Positions 34,994-44,375 of a DNA stretch of 64,000 nucleotides are shown here, piece after piece. The notes below the pieces were generated by a model. The model worked only from the letters and a program-made list of their open reading frames with translations, did no database searches and was not told the origin of the DNA. The position numbers and the translations under genes are program-made. Position 1 is the stretch's first letter, and each line of letters starts with the position of its first letter. The DNA comes from Hongsoonwoonella zoysiae (GTDB lineage Bacteria > Pseudomonadota > Alphaproteobacteria > Rhizobiales > Stappiaceae). The stretch spans positions 186,001 through 250,000 of the forward strand of contig NZ_JABRXF010000002.1 of NCBI RefSeq assembly GCF_013266695.1. The letters run 5' to 3'.

Positions 34994-37900
34994 CTAATAT
35001 TCTTTCTCGAAGAAGACGCCGGCTTTGGTTTCCCCGTCCGCGCCCACTTCGCCGCGAAGCTTGATGTTTTTCGAAACGTCGATATCGACCGTCACCCGGC
35101 TCGAGGCGTCGCCGGTGCCCTGTTTCACGCCGAGGTAGATGTTGTCATTGATATATTTGCCGACGGAAAGTGCCGGCCCCTTGTCGCCGTCGTTGACGAT
35201 GTCGATGGCATCGAGCCCTAGCGATTTCCTGAGTTGGCCGAGCGGGCCTTCGCCGCTGCCGCCGGTCAGCACCGCGACGGACGCGGCAAGCTGGGCGATC
35301 TGGGCGGGTGACAGGTCCGACACGCTCTGGTCGAACAAAAGCCGGGCGAGGATCTCGTCCTGCGGCAGTTCCGGCGAGGAGGTGAGCGCCACTGTCGGCG
35401 CTTCGGCTTCGCCCCTTACCGTGATCGTGATATTGGCGTCGCTTGTGCTCGTGGTGGCCGCGAAGTCGAGGCGCGGCATCAGCGAGCCGGTGAAGGTGAT
35501 GATCCCCTTTTCGAAAGTGATCTGGCGTGTCAGCAGGCCCATCCGCCCTCGGATAAGGGAGAAACCTCCAACCGCCTGCGGATTGCTGGTTGTGCCAGTG
35601 AGTTTCAGCGTTCCGCCAAGCTCGGCGTCGAGACCGCGCCCACGCACGAAGATCTGGTTCGGCGCGCTCACCGTCACGTCGAGCGAGATCGGCCGGCTGG
35701 AGCCGCCGCCGCCGTCTCCCTGGCCTTGCGAAAGCGCTTCGCTCTGCGCACGTACGGCTGCGGAAGCGTTTTTGTGCTGCACCGCGACGGGATTGATCGC
35801 CGCCGGCAATTGGTCGGGAATGTTGATGTCGGCACGCTCGATGTCGACCCGGCCCGAAAGGCTGGCCCCGCGTGCCGGATCCGCCAGCGGACCTTTCAGT
35901 GCGAGGTCGGCATTCAGTTTCGCCGAAATGGTGCTGCCGTCCATGTAACGCCCATTGCGCAGCGTCATGTTTATGTCGGCCGGAAAGCCACCTGCCAAGC
36001 CCACACTGCCATTAGCCGTAAGCTGGCCGCCGGTGCCGAGTTCGGCTGACAGGCCCTCGATGCGCGCACCATCGTTGGAGAGCGCGATCGTTCCGGCGAA
36101 ATTCCTGAGCGTCATTCCGGAACCGAGTTCGGTAACCTGCAGTTCCTGCGGCGTCACCGTTCCGGAATAGCGCAAGCCGGTGACGGGACCTTCAACGGTC
36201 GCTTCCACGCGCACGCCACCTTTGCCGGAAAGTCCGGCGAGCGTCAGTTTCCTGCGTGCAAGCTCCAGCGGCACGTTGCCGCCGATCTTCATGTCGACCG
36301 TAACGGGCGAGGCGAGGGAGGCTTGTCCGCTTGCCGTTACTTCCAGTCCGCTTACGCCGGTAACGACAGTACGCTGGTCGATGGTCCGACCTTTCATCGT
36401 TCCGGTGGAATTGACGGTCAGTGCCGGAATTCCGTTACTGTCCATCGCCGCCGCGCTCAGGCCCGCTATGTCCACGGTCCATTTCGCATCGGGTGCCGAA
36501 GCCTTGCCCTTTACCGTGGCGCTGCCCGAAGCCGTACCGCCAAGCCCAAGTCCTGACGAGAAGGCGTTGGCGAGAGACAGAGGCACATTGTCGACCTTCG
36601 CGGCAAGGTCAAGCGTTTCGCCGGCGGTGCCTGAAACGTCGAGCGAGCCATTGCCGAGCTTGAGCGAAAGCGCCTCGACGGTCGCCGTTCCCCCGTTCAG
36701 GATAATGTGCCCCTGCCGGGCGAGAGAAGTCGTCAGGCCCGCGTATCGCCCGTCCATCTTGTCGAGCGTGATATCGAGGCCTGCGTCTTGCGCGATCAAT
36801 ATTGCCGTAGCGGCAATTCCATCGGCGCCGTCGCCTTCTGCAAGCCTGGCGTCAAGCTCGATGTCGGTCCGGTTGCCCGAGTTCCTTGCCTGAAGCGATA
36901 TGGTCTTGATCGGCGCGCCGCCCGCCGCGATATCGCTTGCGGTCGCTGTCCCCTCAGCCCTCAGCGCGCCCAGCGGATCGAAGACGACGGCTTGCGTCGA
37001 AAAGCTGCCGACGGTCGCTCCCGGCAGGGAAATATCTCCGCCGCTGACGTCGGCTCGCACCGCCAGAATTCCATCCTCGTCGCCGGCATCTATGGTACCC
37101 TCAACGCGGCCCGCGATCTCGGTTAGCACGAGCGGGGATAACTCGGAAATATCGGGCGCGTCGATTTTCAGGCTGCCGGAAAGCCCCTTCAGAAAATCGT
37201 CGACCGGTCCGGCCGTCAGCGACCCTTCGATCCGGTTCTGCCCGAGAACCAAATGGATTTCTTTCAGGACGGTTTTACTTTCTTCCGACCCCAGCTGGAT
37301 TTCTCCAGAAATCTCTTTTCCATCGAGAGTGCCGGCCAGCGAGACTTGTGCGGTGGGCGCGGTTCTATCCGCCACGATGTCGGCATTCAGACGCAAGGCA
37401 TCTACCGCCTTGCCGATCAGGATGAGGTTCTGCGAAGTCAGGTTCGCCGCGATTTGCGGTTTGGAAACAGGGCCTTGGATCGTTGCGTCGAGGTCAAGCC
37501 CGCCGCTGGCGCGCGGGTTGAGAAGGCTGAGATCGGAAAGCGCGACGCTGGCTTTGGCGTCCACGGTTTCAAGGTTTCCACTTCCGCTCGCCAAAACCCG
37601 TATGGCCTGCCCGACCAGTTCCAGACGCGACAGATCCGCCGAGCCATCGGCTGTGAAATCGCCTTGAAAGGAAAGTTCCGGATCCTGTCCCAACAGCTCG
37701 TCGGCCAATGTAATTCCGGACCCAAAACCTTGTCCGGAAGCGGAAATTTCCGCCGATCCGGCAAGGTCGGCAGGGTTTGCGCTGGCGGTAAACTCGCCTG
37801 AAAGCGCGCCTTTGAGATCCTGTTTCGCAAGTCCGGAGAAACGGGCGAGATCGGGCAGGCGGAATGTGCCGTTGCCGCTGACGGAACGCATTGATGCCGC

Positions 37901-39343
37901 AACGTCCTTTAGCTCAATCTCCGCAACGGGATGTTTTATCTCGGCCCGGGTCAGTTCCACTGCGGGGCCGGCGCTGTCCGCCTTGCCTTGGACCGAGACA
38001 GCAAGATCGCCGGCAAAATCCTGGAAACCCGGCAGCAGCGGGGTGACGGACTTTGCGTCAAGTGACATCGAGAAAGGTGTGACGACCGTTCCTTGTGAGA
38101 GTTCCGCTCCCTCACCGCTTGCCGAAAGTGACGTTGCGCCCAGCTTGGCTTCGCTTGTCTCGAAGCTCGCAAGGTTGACATCGGCCGACCAGTCGAGCGC
38201 TTCTTCGCTGCCCTTTGCCGTAAACGAAAGGGACGTGGAGCCGAGCATGATGCGCCTTTGCCCAAGTTCCACGCCAATCAAGGCTTCGCCGCCGGCGGAA
38301 ATCGTCAGTTTTCCGTTGGCTTGCATCCTTCCGGTGTCCGGCACGCGCTCTCCGGACGCCTGGAGGTCCACCGTTGCCGTTCTGGCATTCAATCGGGCCG
38401 AAAGAGGCTCGAATTCGCTGGAAAAGCGGGCGTCCAGCGCAATGTCGGTCCGCCCCAGCAGAAACGCATAGAGCTCCGGCGGAGAGAGCGCCTCGAAATT
38501 TCCTGCAAGGTCCGCCACGAGCCTGCGTCCGGAAGAATTCTGCGAGAGGGTCGCCGTTCCCGACACCGTTCGTTCGCCATCGAGTGAAAGCGAAAGGTCG
38601 GCCCGCCAGTTGTCGAGCGGGCCATCGCCCTTCAGATCGACGTCGAGCGCCGGCAGATCCTCGATATTCAAAAGCCTGGCCGCAAGCCCTCCGCGCCCTT
38701 CATGAAGCACAAGCGCGAAGTTGAGCGTCTCCAGGTCCGGCTGGAAGCGGATATCCGCGGACAAGCTGCCATCGGCCTCATCGGTTCTGTCGATATCGAG
38801 TTTCGCAAGGATTTCCTTGAGGTTTTTCGCCGTTTTCGCGCTGCCTGACGCCTCGAGCTGCAGTGTTGCTCCGGCCACCGGCTCGGCAAGCGCAATGCGC
38901 TTGACTTCGAGGGCGTCAAGCTGAAGCGGCGGAACCCGGATTCCGCCGGCCCCCGAAGATTCAGCCCCTGTCGGTTCGGATGGGGGCGCAACAGGCTTCC
39001 GGTAAACTTCAATGGCCGCGACGTCGATAGCGCGTATGGAAACGACGCCGCCGAGCAGCGCGGATGGCGTCCAGTTCAGCGTAGCATCGGAGATTTCAAG
39101 CCATTCGCCGCGGGCGTCGGTCAGTGTGAGTTTTGCGATCGCGGCGTCGAGCCCCCAGCTTATCCTTACACCGGAGACCCTGAAGCCGGCCGTGGCCGAA
39201 GCTCCGAAATGATTGATGATCGCGGCCAGCGCCGTGCGGCCCGGCTCGGTCTGCAAGCCGGCAAGCAGCGCGGCGCAGAGTACGCTAACGCCAAAAATCA
39301 GCAGAAGAACGCCCTTGAGGAGGCGTTTGGCAAATCGTTTCAA
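34994..39343 (-). CDS. tamB: Translocation and assembly module inner-membrane protein TamB
   Basis: 1449 residues. An N-terminal membrane helix (LLLIFGVSVLCAALLAGL, about 14-31) is followed by a very long periplasmic beta-rich body and the conserved TamB/DUF490 C-terminal domain from about residue 1250. Typical C-terminal segments are KLTGTTSNPQAVGGFSLIRG, GSLMPRLDFAATTSTSDANI, QDEILARLLFDQSVSDLSPAQ and YINDNIYLGVKQG. TamB spans the periplasm as a lipid-groove and works with TamA in outer-membrane protein and phospholipid transport. It starts with a TTG 17 bases after the tamA stop on the same strand, so the two are an operon in the standard tamA-tamB order. Confidence 0.95.
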   Translation of the reverse strand: MKRFAKRLLKGVLLLIFGVSVLCAALLAGLQTEPGRTALAAIINHFGASATAGFRVSGVRISWGLDAAIAKLTLTDARGEWLEISDATLNWTPSALLGGVVSIRAIDVAAIEVYRKPVAPPSEPTGAESSGAGGIRVPPLQLDALEVKRIALAEPVAGATLQLEASGSAKTAKNLKEILAKLDIDRTDEADGSLSADIRFQPDLETLNFALVLHEGRGGLAARLLNIEDLPALDVDLKGDGPLDNWRADLSLSLDGERTVSGTATLSQNSSGRRLVADLAGNFEALSPPELYAFLLGRTDIALDARFSSEFEPLSARLNARTATVDLQASGERVPDTGRMQANGKLTISAGGEALIGVELGQRRIMLGSTSLSFTAKGSEEALDWSADVNLASFETSEAKLGATSLSASGEGAELSQGTVVTPFSMSLDAKSVTPLLPGFQDFAGDLAVSVQGKADSAGPAVELTRAEIKHPVAEIELKDVAASMRSVSGNGTFRLPDLARFSGLAKQDLKGALSGEFTASANPADLAGSAEISASGQGFGSGITLADELLGQDPELSFQGDFTADGSADLSRLELVGQAIRVLASGSGNLETVDAKASVALSDLSLLNPRASGGLDLDATIQGPVSKPQIAANLTSQNLILIGKAVDALRLNADIVADRTAPTAQVSLAGTLDGKEISGEIQLGSEESKTVLKEIHLVLGQNRIEGSLTAGPVDDFLKGLSGSLKIDAPDISELSPLVLTEIAGRVEGTIDAGDEDGILAVRADVSGGDISLPGATVGSFSTQAVVFDPLGALRAEGTATASDIAAGGAPIKTISLQARNSGNRTDIELDARLAEGDGADGIAATAILIAQDAGLDITLDKMDGRYAGLTTSLARQGHIILNGGTATVEALSLKLGNGSLDVSGTAGETLDLAAKVDNVPLSLANAFSSGLGLGGTASGSATVKGKASAPDAKWTVDIAGLSAAAMDSNGIPALTVNSTGTMKGRTIDQRTVVTGVSGLEVTASGQASLASPVTVDMKIGGNVPLELARRKLTLAGLSGKGGVRVEATVEGPVTGLRYSGTVTPQELQVTELGSGMTLRNFAGTIALSNDGARIEGLSAELGTGGQLTANGSVGLAGGFPADINMTLRNGRYMDGSTISAKLNADLALKGPLADPARGASLSGRVDIERADINIPDQLPAAINPVAVQHKNASAAVRAQSEALSQGQGDGGGGSSRPISLDVTVSAPNQIFVRGRGLDAELGGTLKLTGTTSNPQAVGGFSLIRGRMGLLTRQITFEKGIITFTGSLMPRLDFAATTSTSDANITITVRGEAEAPTVALTSSPELPQDEILARLLFDQSVSDLSPAQIAQLAASVAVLTGGSGEGPLGQLRKSLGLDAIDIVNDGDKGPALSVGKYINDNIYLGVKQGTGDASSRVTVDIDVSKNIKLRGEVGADGETKAGVFFEKEY

Positions 39344-39360
39344 AACCGGCAGGCTTCCGA

Positions 39361-41307
39361 TTAAAAGGCCTGGCTAAGGCCAACATAGACCGCGAAGGAC
39401 GGATCGTCCTTGCCCGGGTCAAGCGGAACAGCCACGTCGAGCCGCAACGGACCTACCGGAGTGAAATAGCGCAGTCCCGCACCCACGCCTACCCTAAGGT
39501 TTTCAGAGAAGTCGGGATACATCGTTGCAAATGCGTTGCCCGCATCCACGAAACCTACAGCCCCGATCGTGTCGGTAATCTTGAAGCGGACTTCACCGGA
39601 AGCGAGAATGAAGCTGCGCCCACCGGTAACCTCGCCATTCAAGCGCGGGCCAACATTGCGGTAGGCGTAACCGCGGATAGTCCCGCCACCACCGAGGAAG
39701 TAGCGGCGGGACGCCGGGATATCCTGCAAGTCGGGTCCGATGATGCTGCCCGCCGCGACCCGCCCCGCGAGCACGAAGCGCTTTGCCTCGCCCAAGGCTC
39801 TGTAGGTCGAAAAATCACCGCGCAGAAAGAACATCACGTCCGAATTGCGCACGTCATAGGCCGGTTCGCCGAAGAGCGTCGTGAATATCCCTTTCGTCGG
39901 GTTCAGGATATCGTCCCGGCTGTCGTAGCGTATATCGGCCGGAATCCCGACAAGGAAATAATCGTGCTTGCCGAAAACGTCCTCTTCCTCGGCATAGTAA
40001 AGTTCCGTCCCGACGCGCCCGGTAACCTGCTCATTGAAGCGGTGGCGGATGAAGGCATCGGCGGAAATGCTCCGGCTGAGATAAGCGTCCGGATTTTCCT
40101 GCTTCGCGCCGACGCTGGCGGTAAAATCGGTCATCGGGCCGAAGGCCCCAGGTTTTTCGAAAGCGACGCGCAGGGCATATTCCATATCGCTAACAGATTC
40201 GTTCCCGATCCGGCCAACCGAACCCTCTACGCTTAGCAATTCCCCTGCGCCGAAGAGATTGCGTCTTCGCCAATAGCCCTCAAGTCCGAAGCCCTCCGAA
40301 CTCGACCAGTTCGCGCCGACGCCTATAACGTGGCGCTTGCGCTCCGAAACCTGGATGGTAATCGGCAAAGAGCCGTTGGGGCCGAGACTATCCCCTTCAA
40401 CGATGCGTACGCTTGAGAATATGCCGAGATCGTTCAGGCGTTTCTCGGCCTTTTTCAAGGCTTCGGGATCGTAACGCGAGCCTGTCGGAATGACTGCGTA
40501 TTCGGCAACGAATGCGGGGTCCGTGACCTCAGTTCCTTCAACCGTTACCGCTCCGAAAGTGGCTTCCCGGCCGGGATCGACGATCAAGGTGACATCGAGC
40601 GTGTCGGTGTCATGGTCGGCGATGACTTCACGGTTCACCACCTCGGCAAGCGGGTAACCCTCGGCTTTGAGTTTGTCGGCTATGGCATTTTCGGCGGTCA
40701 GGATTTTCCGCGATCCCGCACTATCGCCCTTAACGAGACCGAAGGAGGCCGGATCGTTCAGCCCTGCGAATTCAAGCGCGCCTCCGTCCGTCCCGCGAAT
40801 GGCGGCGTCGCCGAAACTGAAAACGGGGCCGGCTTCAACCGCTATCGTGACGGGAACCGGGCGGACATCCGGCAAGTCGCCCGTTTCGAGCGCCGCTTCG
40901 AGCCTTTCGCCGGCGAGACGGATATCGATCGTGGCTCCGTAACGGCCGTCGATAAACAGGCGTCCCACCAGCCGTTCGAAATCCGAAACGGCACGAGCGA
41001 TCAGGCCGGCCTCTCCCGAGGGTGGGCTGTCTTTCTGCGAAATGAGGATCGACGCCGCCTCAAGCGCGGTCCTGAGCTCTTCGTTTCCGTCCGAAACCGT
41101 GAGTTTGACCGAATAGGGAAGTGGATCGGGCACCTCGACTTGCGGGGTCGCTTCTTCCTTGTCGCCAAAAAACGTTAATCCGAAAAGCTCGAACGCAGAC
41201 GCAGGCGGAGCGGTCGCACAGGCGGCAAGCAGGCATGAAACCGCCATCGCAGCCCTTTTGAGCCGCGTCGAAAGTCGGTTCGGAATATCCAGTCCCTGCT
41301 CGTTCAC
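39361..41307 (-). CDS. tamA: Translocation and assembly module outer-membrane protein TamA
   Basis: Omp85-family protein of about 648 residues. A signal peptide (LKRAAMAVSCLLAACATAPPASA) is followed by POTRA repeats (PVTIAVEAGPVFSFGDAAI; REATFGAVTVEGTEVTDPAF) and a C-terminal 16-strand barrel with the Omp85 lid motif (RYFLGGGGTIRGYAYR) and terminal Phe (GLSQAF). The start is uncertain: the GTG at 41307 gives a sensible signal peptide with a basic N-region, and the frame stays open upstream to an ATG at 41445. The gap to tamB is 17 bases. It inserts autotransporter-type and other outer-membrane proteins together with TamB. Confidence 0.9.
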   Translation of the reverse strand: MNEQGLDIPNRLSTRLKRAAMAVSCLLAACATAPPASAFELFGLTFFGDKEEATPQVEVPDPLPYSVKLTVSDGNEELRTALEAASILISQKDSPPSGEAGLIARAVSDFERLVGRLFIDGRYGATIDIRLAGERLEAALETGDLPDVRPVPVTIAVEAGPVFSFGDAAIRGTDGGALEFAGLNDPASFGLVKGDSAGSRKILTAENAIADKLKAEGYPLAEVVNREVIADHDTDTLDVTLIVDPGREATFGAVTVEGTEVTDPAFVAEYAVIPTGSRYDPEALKKAEKRLNDLGIFSSVRIVEGDSLGPNGSLPITIQVSERKRHVIGVGANWSSSEGFGLEGYWRRRNLFGAGELLSVEGSVGRIGNESVSDMEYALRVAFEKPGAFGPMTDFTASVGAKQENPDAYLSRSISADAFIRHRFNEQVTGRVGTELYYAEEEDVFGKHDYFLVGIPADIRYDSRDDILNPTKGIFTTLFGEPAYDVRNSDVMFFLRGDFSTYRALGEAKRFVLAGRVAAGSIIGPDLQDIPASRRYFLGGGGTIRGYAYRNVGPRLNGEVTGGRSFILASGEVRFKITDTIGAVGFVDAGNAFATMYPDFSENLRVGVGAGLRYFTPVGPLRLDVAVPLDPGKDDPSFAVYVGLSQAF

Positions 41308-41824
41308 TGGTCGGTACGCATTTATCTCGATGATACGCACGAGTAGACCGCTTCGGACCTGTTCTCGCGCACCGGCAACCATTTGCACGCTTCGAACCGA
41401 CACGCGACAGCCAGCAGCCCCGAACGGAAGCTTCAGCAGACACAATCGGTTGAAAGGCGAAATTCTATCGCCTTGGGGTTAAGGATAACCTTTTTCGTGC
41501 CGCTCGTAGCGGACATCCGGCAATCTGCGGCCGGGAAAAGCCCAATCGGCTAAACTTTCGCCGAAGTGTGCCAAATGGGCAACGATTGCTAGGGCATCGT
41601 GTGGTTTGAAGCCGTTTTCCGAAGCGTAACGCAAGGGCGCGCCCGAATCCTTGTATAGTGCGCGCTCGCGTCGGCCGTTTCGCGTGGGTTTTCAGTTCAT
41701 TAACTCCCCTGCGTTAGTTGGTGGGAAAGGGGTGCGACAGACGTTAAACAGGTGGATAACGGTTGGCGTTCGTCAGGCAGGAATGCTAACTGGGGGCGTC
41801 TATGGGGAATGGTTCAAATTGTTG
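41308..41824. promoter_or_regulatory. Divergent intergenic region between tamA and the export lipoprotein
   Basis: About 500 bases between the divergent starts of tamA and the capsule operon, which must carry both promoters. Parts of both reading frames extend into it but show no homology. I see no JUMPstart/ops element, nor any other recognised capsule-locus site. Confidence 0.4.
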
Positions 41825-42955
41825 ATGCGATTATCAGCGGTTGCGCTTTTGAGCGTGTTTTTGGCGGGTTGTGCGGCTTTGCCCGGTCAGGGACCGGCGG
41901 CGATTTCGATTTCCGCCGAAGATATTGAAAGCGACAACGCGAGCGCGGACTATGCAGTCGTCCCGCTGGACCAGAATACGGTATCCATCGTCGAGGCCTA
42001 TCGGCCCGTGCTGTTCGGGCGGCAATTCGGCAATGTTGCAGGTGGAGGACGGGCGGCGACTGTCGGCGTCGGCGACAGGCTCATCGTCAATATCTGGGAG
42101 GCTGCGCCGGATGGGCTGTTTTCCTCGGCGCAGGGAAAATCCGTTTCCGTACCGACGGTAATCGATCAGTCGGGCTTCATCTTCATTCCTTATGCCGGGC
42201 GTATCCAGGCCAACGGCAGAACCGTGGAAGGTCTTCGGGTTGCCATCGAGGAGCGTCTGAAAGGCAAGGCGATCGAGCCTCAAGTTTCGGTTTTGGTCGA
42301 CGGCAATGAAAGCAACAGCGTCGTCGTCGTCGGCGATGTCGTGAAGCCTGGCCAATACCCGCTTTCGGTGCGCGGATCGCGTATTCTGGAGGTGGTCGCG
42401 CAAGCGGGCGGCGCGCGTGAGGCGAGTTATGAGACCGTCGTTACGCTGAAGCGGGGGAGAAGCTCGGGCACCGCACGCTTTGAAGAACTGATCGACTTTC
42501 CGGAAAACAACGTGCGTCTTGCGCCAGGTGACAATGTCCTCCTGTCGCATAAGCCGCGTACCTATTCGGCCTTCGGCGCCGTCGGGCAAACAAAGCTTGT
42601 GCCGTTCAAGACCAAAAGCGTGACTCTGGCGGAAGCGCTGGCGCAGGTCGGAGGTTTGAAAGACTTTTTCGCCGATGCTGGCGGCGTATTCCTGTTCAGA
42701 TACGAAAGCGCCGATCTTCTTCGGCGGGTCAGGCCGGATCTGGAAGGCAGGATTACCGGAGAAACCTTCCCGGTGGTCTACAAGCTCAATTTCCGGCAGC
42801 CGAATGCCTTCTTCATGGCCCGGTCGATGGAAATGCGCGACAAGGATATCATCTACGTCGCGAACCATCCGACAGCGGAATTCGGCAAGTTCCTTCAGCT
42901 TATCGGGCCGCTTTTAAGCAACGTCAATACGGCGAACGGGCTGATTACAAACTGA
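41825..42955 (+). CDS. Outer-membrane polysaccharide export lipoprotein, OPX family (Wza/KpsD-like)
   Basis: 376 residues. Signal peptide MRLSAVALLSVFLAGC has a lipobox with lipid-bearing Cys16. Poly_export domain (about 85-165: VGVGDRLIVNIWEAAPDG, VPTVIDQSGFIFIPYAGRIQ) and SLBB-like repeats follow (about 170-300: VVVVGDVVKPGQYPL, FGAVGQTKLVPF, VTLAEALAQVGGL). The C-terminal LIGPLLSNVNTANGLI resembles the closing segments of rhizobial OPX proteins. It forms the outer-membrane channel for capsule or exopolysaccharide. It starts a plus-strand run of four genes with the KpsS-like and KpsC-like proteins. Earlier in-frame ATGs exist, but 41825 gives the proper lipoprotein signal. Confidence 0.88.
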   Translation: MRLSAVALLSVFLAGCAALPGQGPAAISISAEDIESDNASADYAVVPLDQNTVSIVEAYRPVLFGRQFGNVAGGGRAATVGVGDRLIVNIWEAAPDGLFSSAQGKSVSVPTVIDQSGFIFIPYAGRIQANGRTVEGLRVAIEERLKGKAIEPQVSVLVDGNESNSVVVVGDVVKPGQYPLSVRGSRILEVVAQAGGAREASYETVVTLKRGRSSGTARFEELIDFPENNVRLAPGDNVLLSHKPRTYSAFGAVGQTKLVPFKTKSVTLAEALAQVGGLKDFFADAGGVFLFRYESADLLRRVRPDLEGRITGETFPVVYKLNFRQPNAFFMARSMEMRDKDIIYVANHPTAEFGKFLQLIGPLLSNVNTANGLITN

Positions 42956-43031
42956 TCGATGGTGCTCTGGCGGCCGACTTCGGAGAATGGCGCACAGATG
43001 CTTGCCGATACCGGGTGGAAAGACGAATATT

Positions 43032-44375
43032 GTGGCGGAAGAGAAAACCGTCCTGTTTCTTCAGGGGCCGCCTGGTACCTTCTTTCGCCGTGTCGCGGAT
43101 GAGGTTGAAAAGCTTGGCCATCGTGCGCTCAGGATAAACCTCGGGCCGGCGGACTGGTTCGTCTGGCACGACAAGCGTGCGAGGCTTTACCGAGGCTCCT
43201 TACGGGATTGGCCGGCATATCTGGAACGGTTCGTGGAAGATCACGGCGTTACGGATATCGTCTTTTATCAGGACCGGCTTCCCTATCACGCGGCGGCGGT
43301 CGAGCTTGCCCATCGGAGGGGAATTAACGCGGTGGCCTGCGAATTCGGCTACTTGCGGCCCGACTGGATCACGCTGGAGCTTGACGGCATGTCCGTTTTA
43401 TCGCGTTTTCCAGATGATCCGGATGCGATATTGGCCGCTGCAGAAAATCTTCCCGAAATCGACCGCAGGCCACTCTTCAAGCACAGTTTTTTCATCGAAG
43501 CGTTCAACGAGGTTCTGTTCAACCTGCTGAACGTTTTCTTCTGGTATATCAGTCCGAGATTTTCTCAGGACAAATATTACCACCCGATTGCCGAATACCT
43601 GTCGATGATCCCTCGCCTTTTCCTGTCTCGGTACCGCGACAGGAGTGCGACCTTTCTGATTGATGACGTCATCGATGCCGGAACGCCGTATTTCGTGCTC
43701 CCGCTTCAACTCCAGAGCGACTATCAGCTTCGCTACAATGCTCCGTTCGAGCACTTGCTCGATGTCGCTGAAAAGGTGATGGCGTCATTTGCGGCCAATG
43801 CGCAATCCGAGGCGCGTCTCGTCATAAAGGTGCATCCGCTGGATCAGGGGATCGAGCCCTGGAAACGCGAGATCAAGGCCATGGCGCGCCGGCATGGTTT
43901 GAAGAAGCGCGTCTATCTGATAGATGGCGGCAACCTCGATACGCTCTTGAGGAACGCTGCCGGAATGCTGACGGTAAACAGCACAACCGCGCTTCATGCC
44001 GTACGCGTGGGTTGCCCGATCAAGGTGCTTGGCATTGCCGTTTACGATATCCCGCGATTGACCGTCCAGGGCGATCTTGACGATTTTTGGCGCAGCCCGC
44101 AAAAGCCCGATCCGAAGCTTGGCATTGCCGTTGAAAAGCTGATGGCCGCGGGCATCCAGGTGAAAGGCAGCTTTTACGAGAAAAATGGCCGCGAGATTGC
44201 CGCCGCTGAAATCGCGCGGCGGATCGTCGAGGAGCGTATCAATCTGCCGGAAGCGCTTCGTGGTCCGCCGCCGCGCGTCGAACGGGCCAGGCGCCTTGGC
44301 CTTCCGGTCGGATTTTTGGAAATGCTTGCCAAGCCGCAGCGAACGAACCGGTGGCGGCATGCCGCGCGTCGGTAA
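43032..44375 (+). CDS. Capsular polysaccharide biosynthesis protein, KpsS/LipB-like (first)
   Basis: 447 residues with the Capsule_synth domain (PF05159), homologous to KpsS. In E. coli-type capsules KpsS adds the first beta-Kdo to a lyso-phosphatidylglycerol lipid acceptor. Visible hallmarks are VLFLQGPPGTFFRRVADEVEKLGH, YRGSLRDWPAYL, ACEFGYLRPDWITLE, PLQLQSDYQLRYNAPF, LVIKVHPLD and LTVNSTTALHAVRVG. The start is the GTG at 43032 with a GGAAAG site; an ATG 15 codons upstream has no workable ribosome site. It overlaps the next KpsS-like gene by 17 bases. In rhizobia, similar proteins (for example LpsZ/RkpZ) affect K-antigen size. Confidence 0.87.
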   Translation: MAEEKTVLFLQGPPGTFFRRVADEVEKLGHRALRINLGPADWFVWHDKRARLYRGSLRDWPAYLERFVEDHGVTDIVFYQDRLPYHAAAVELAHRRGINAVACEFGYLRPDWITLELDGMSVLSRFPDDPDAILAAAENLPEIDRRPLFKHSFFIEAFNEVLFNLLNVFFWYISPRFSQDKYYHPIAEYLSMIPRLFLSRYRDRSATFLIDDVIDAGTPYFVLPLQLQSDYQLRYNAPFEHLLDVAEKVMASFAANAQSEARLVIKVHPLDQGIEPWKREIKAMARRHGLKKRVYLIDGGNLDTLLRNAAGMLTVNSTTALHAVRVGCPIKVLGIAVYDIPRLTVQGDLDDFWRSPQKPDPKLGIAVEKLMAAGIQVKGSFYEKNGREIAAAEIARRIVEERINLPEALRGPPPRVERARRLGLPVGFLEMLAKPQRTNRWRHAARR

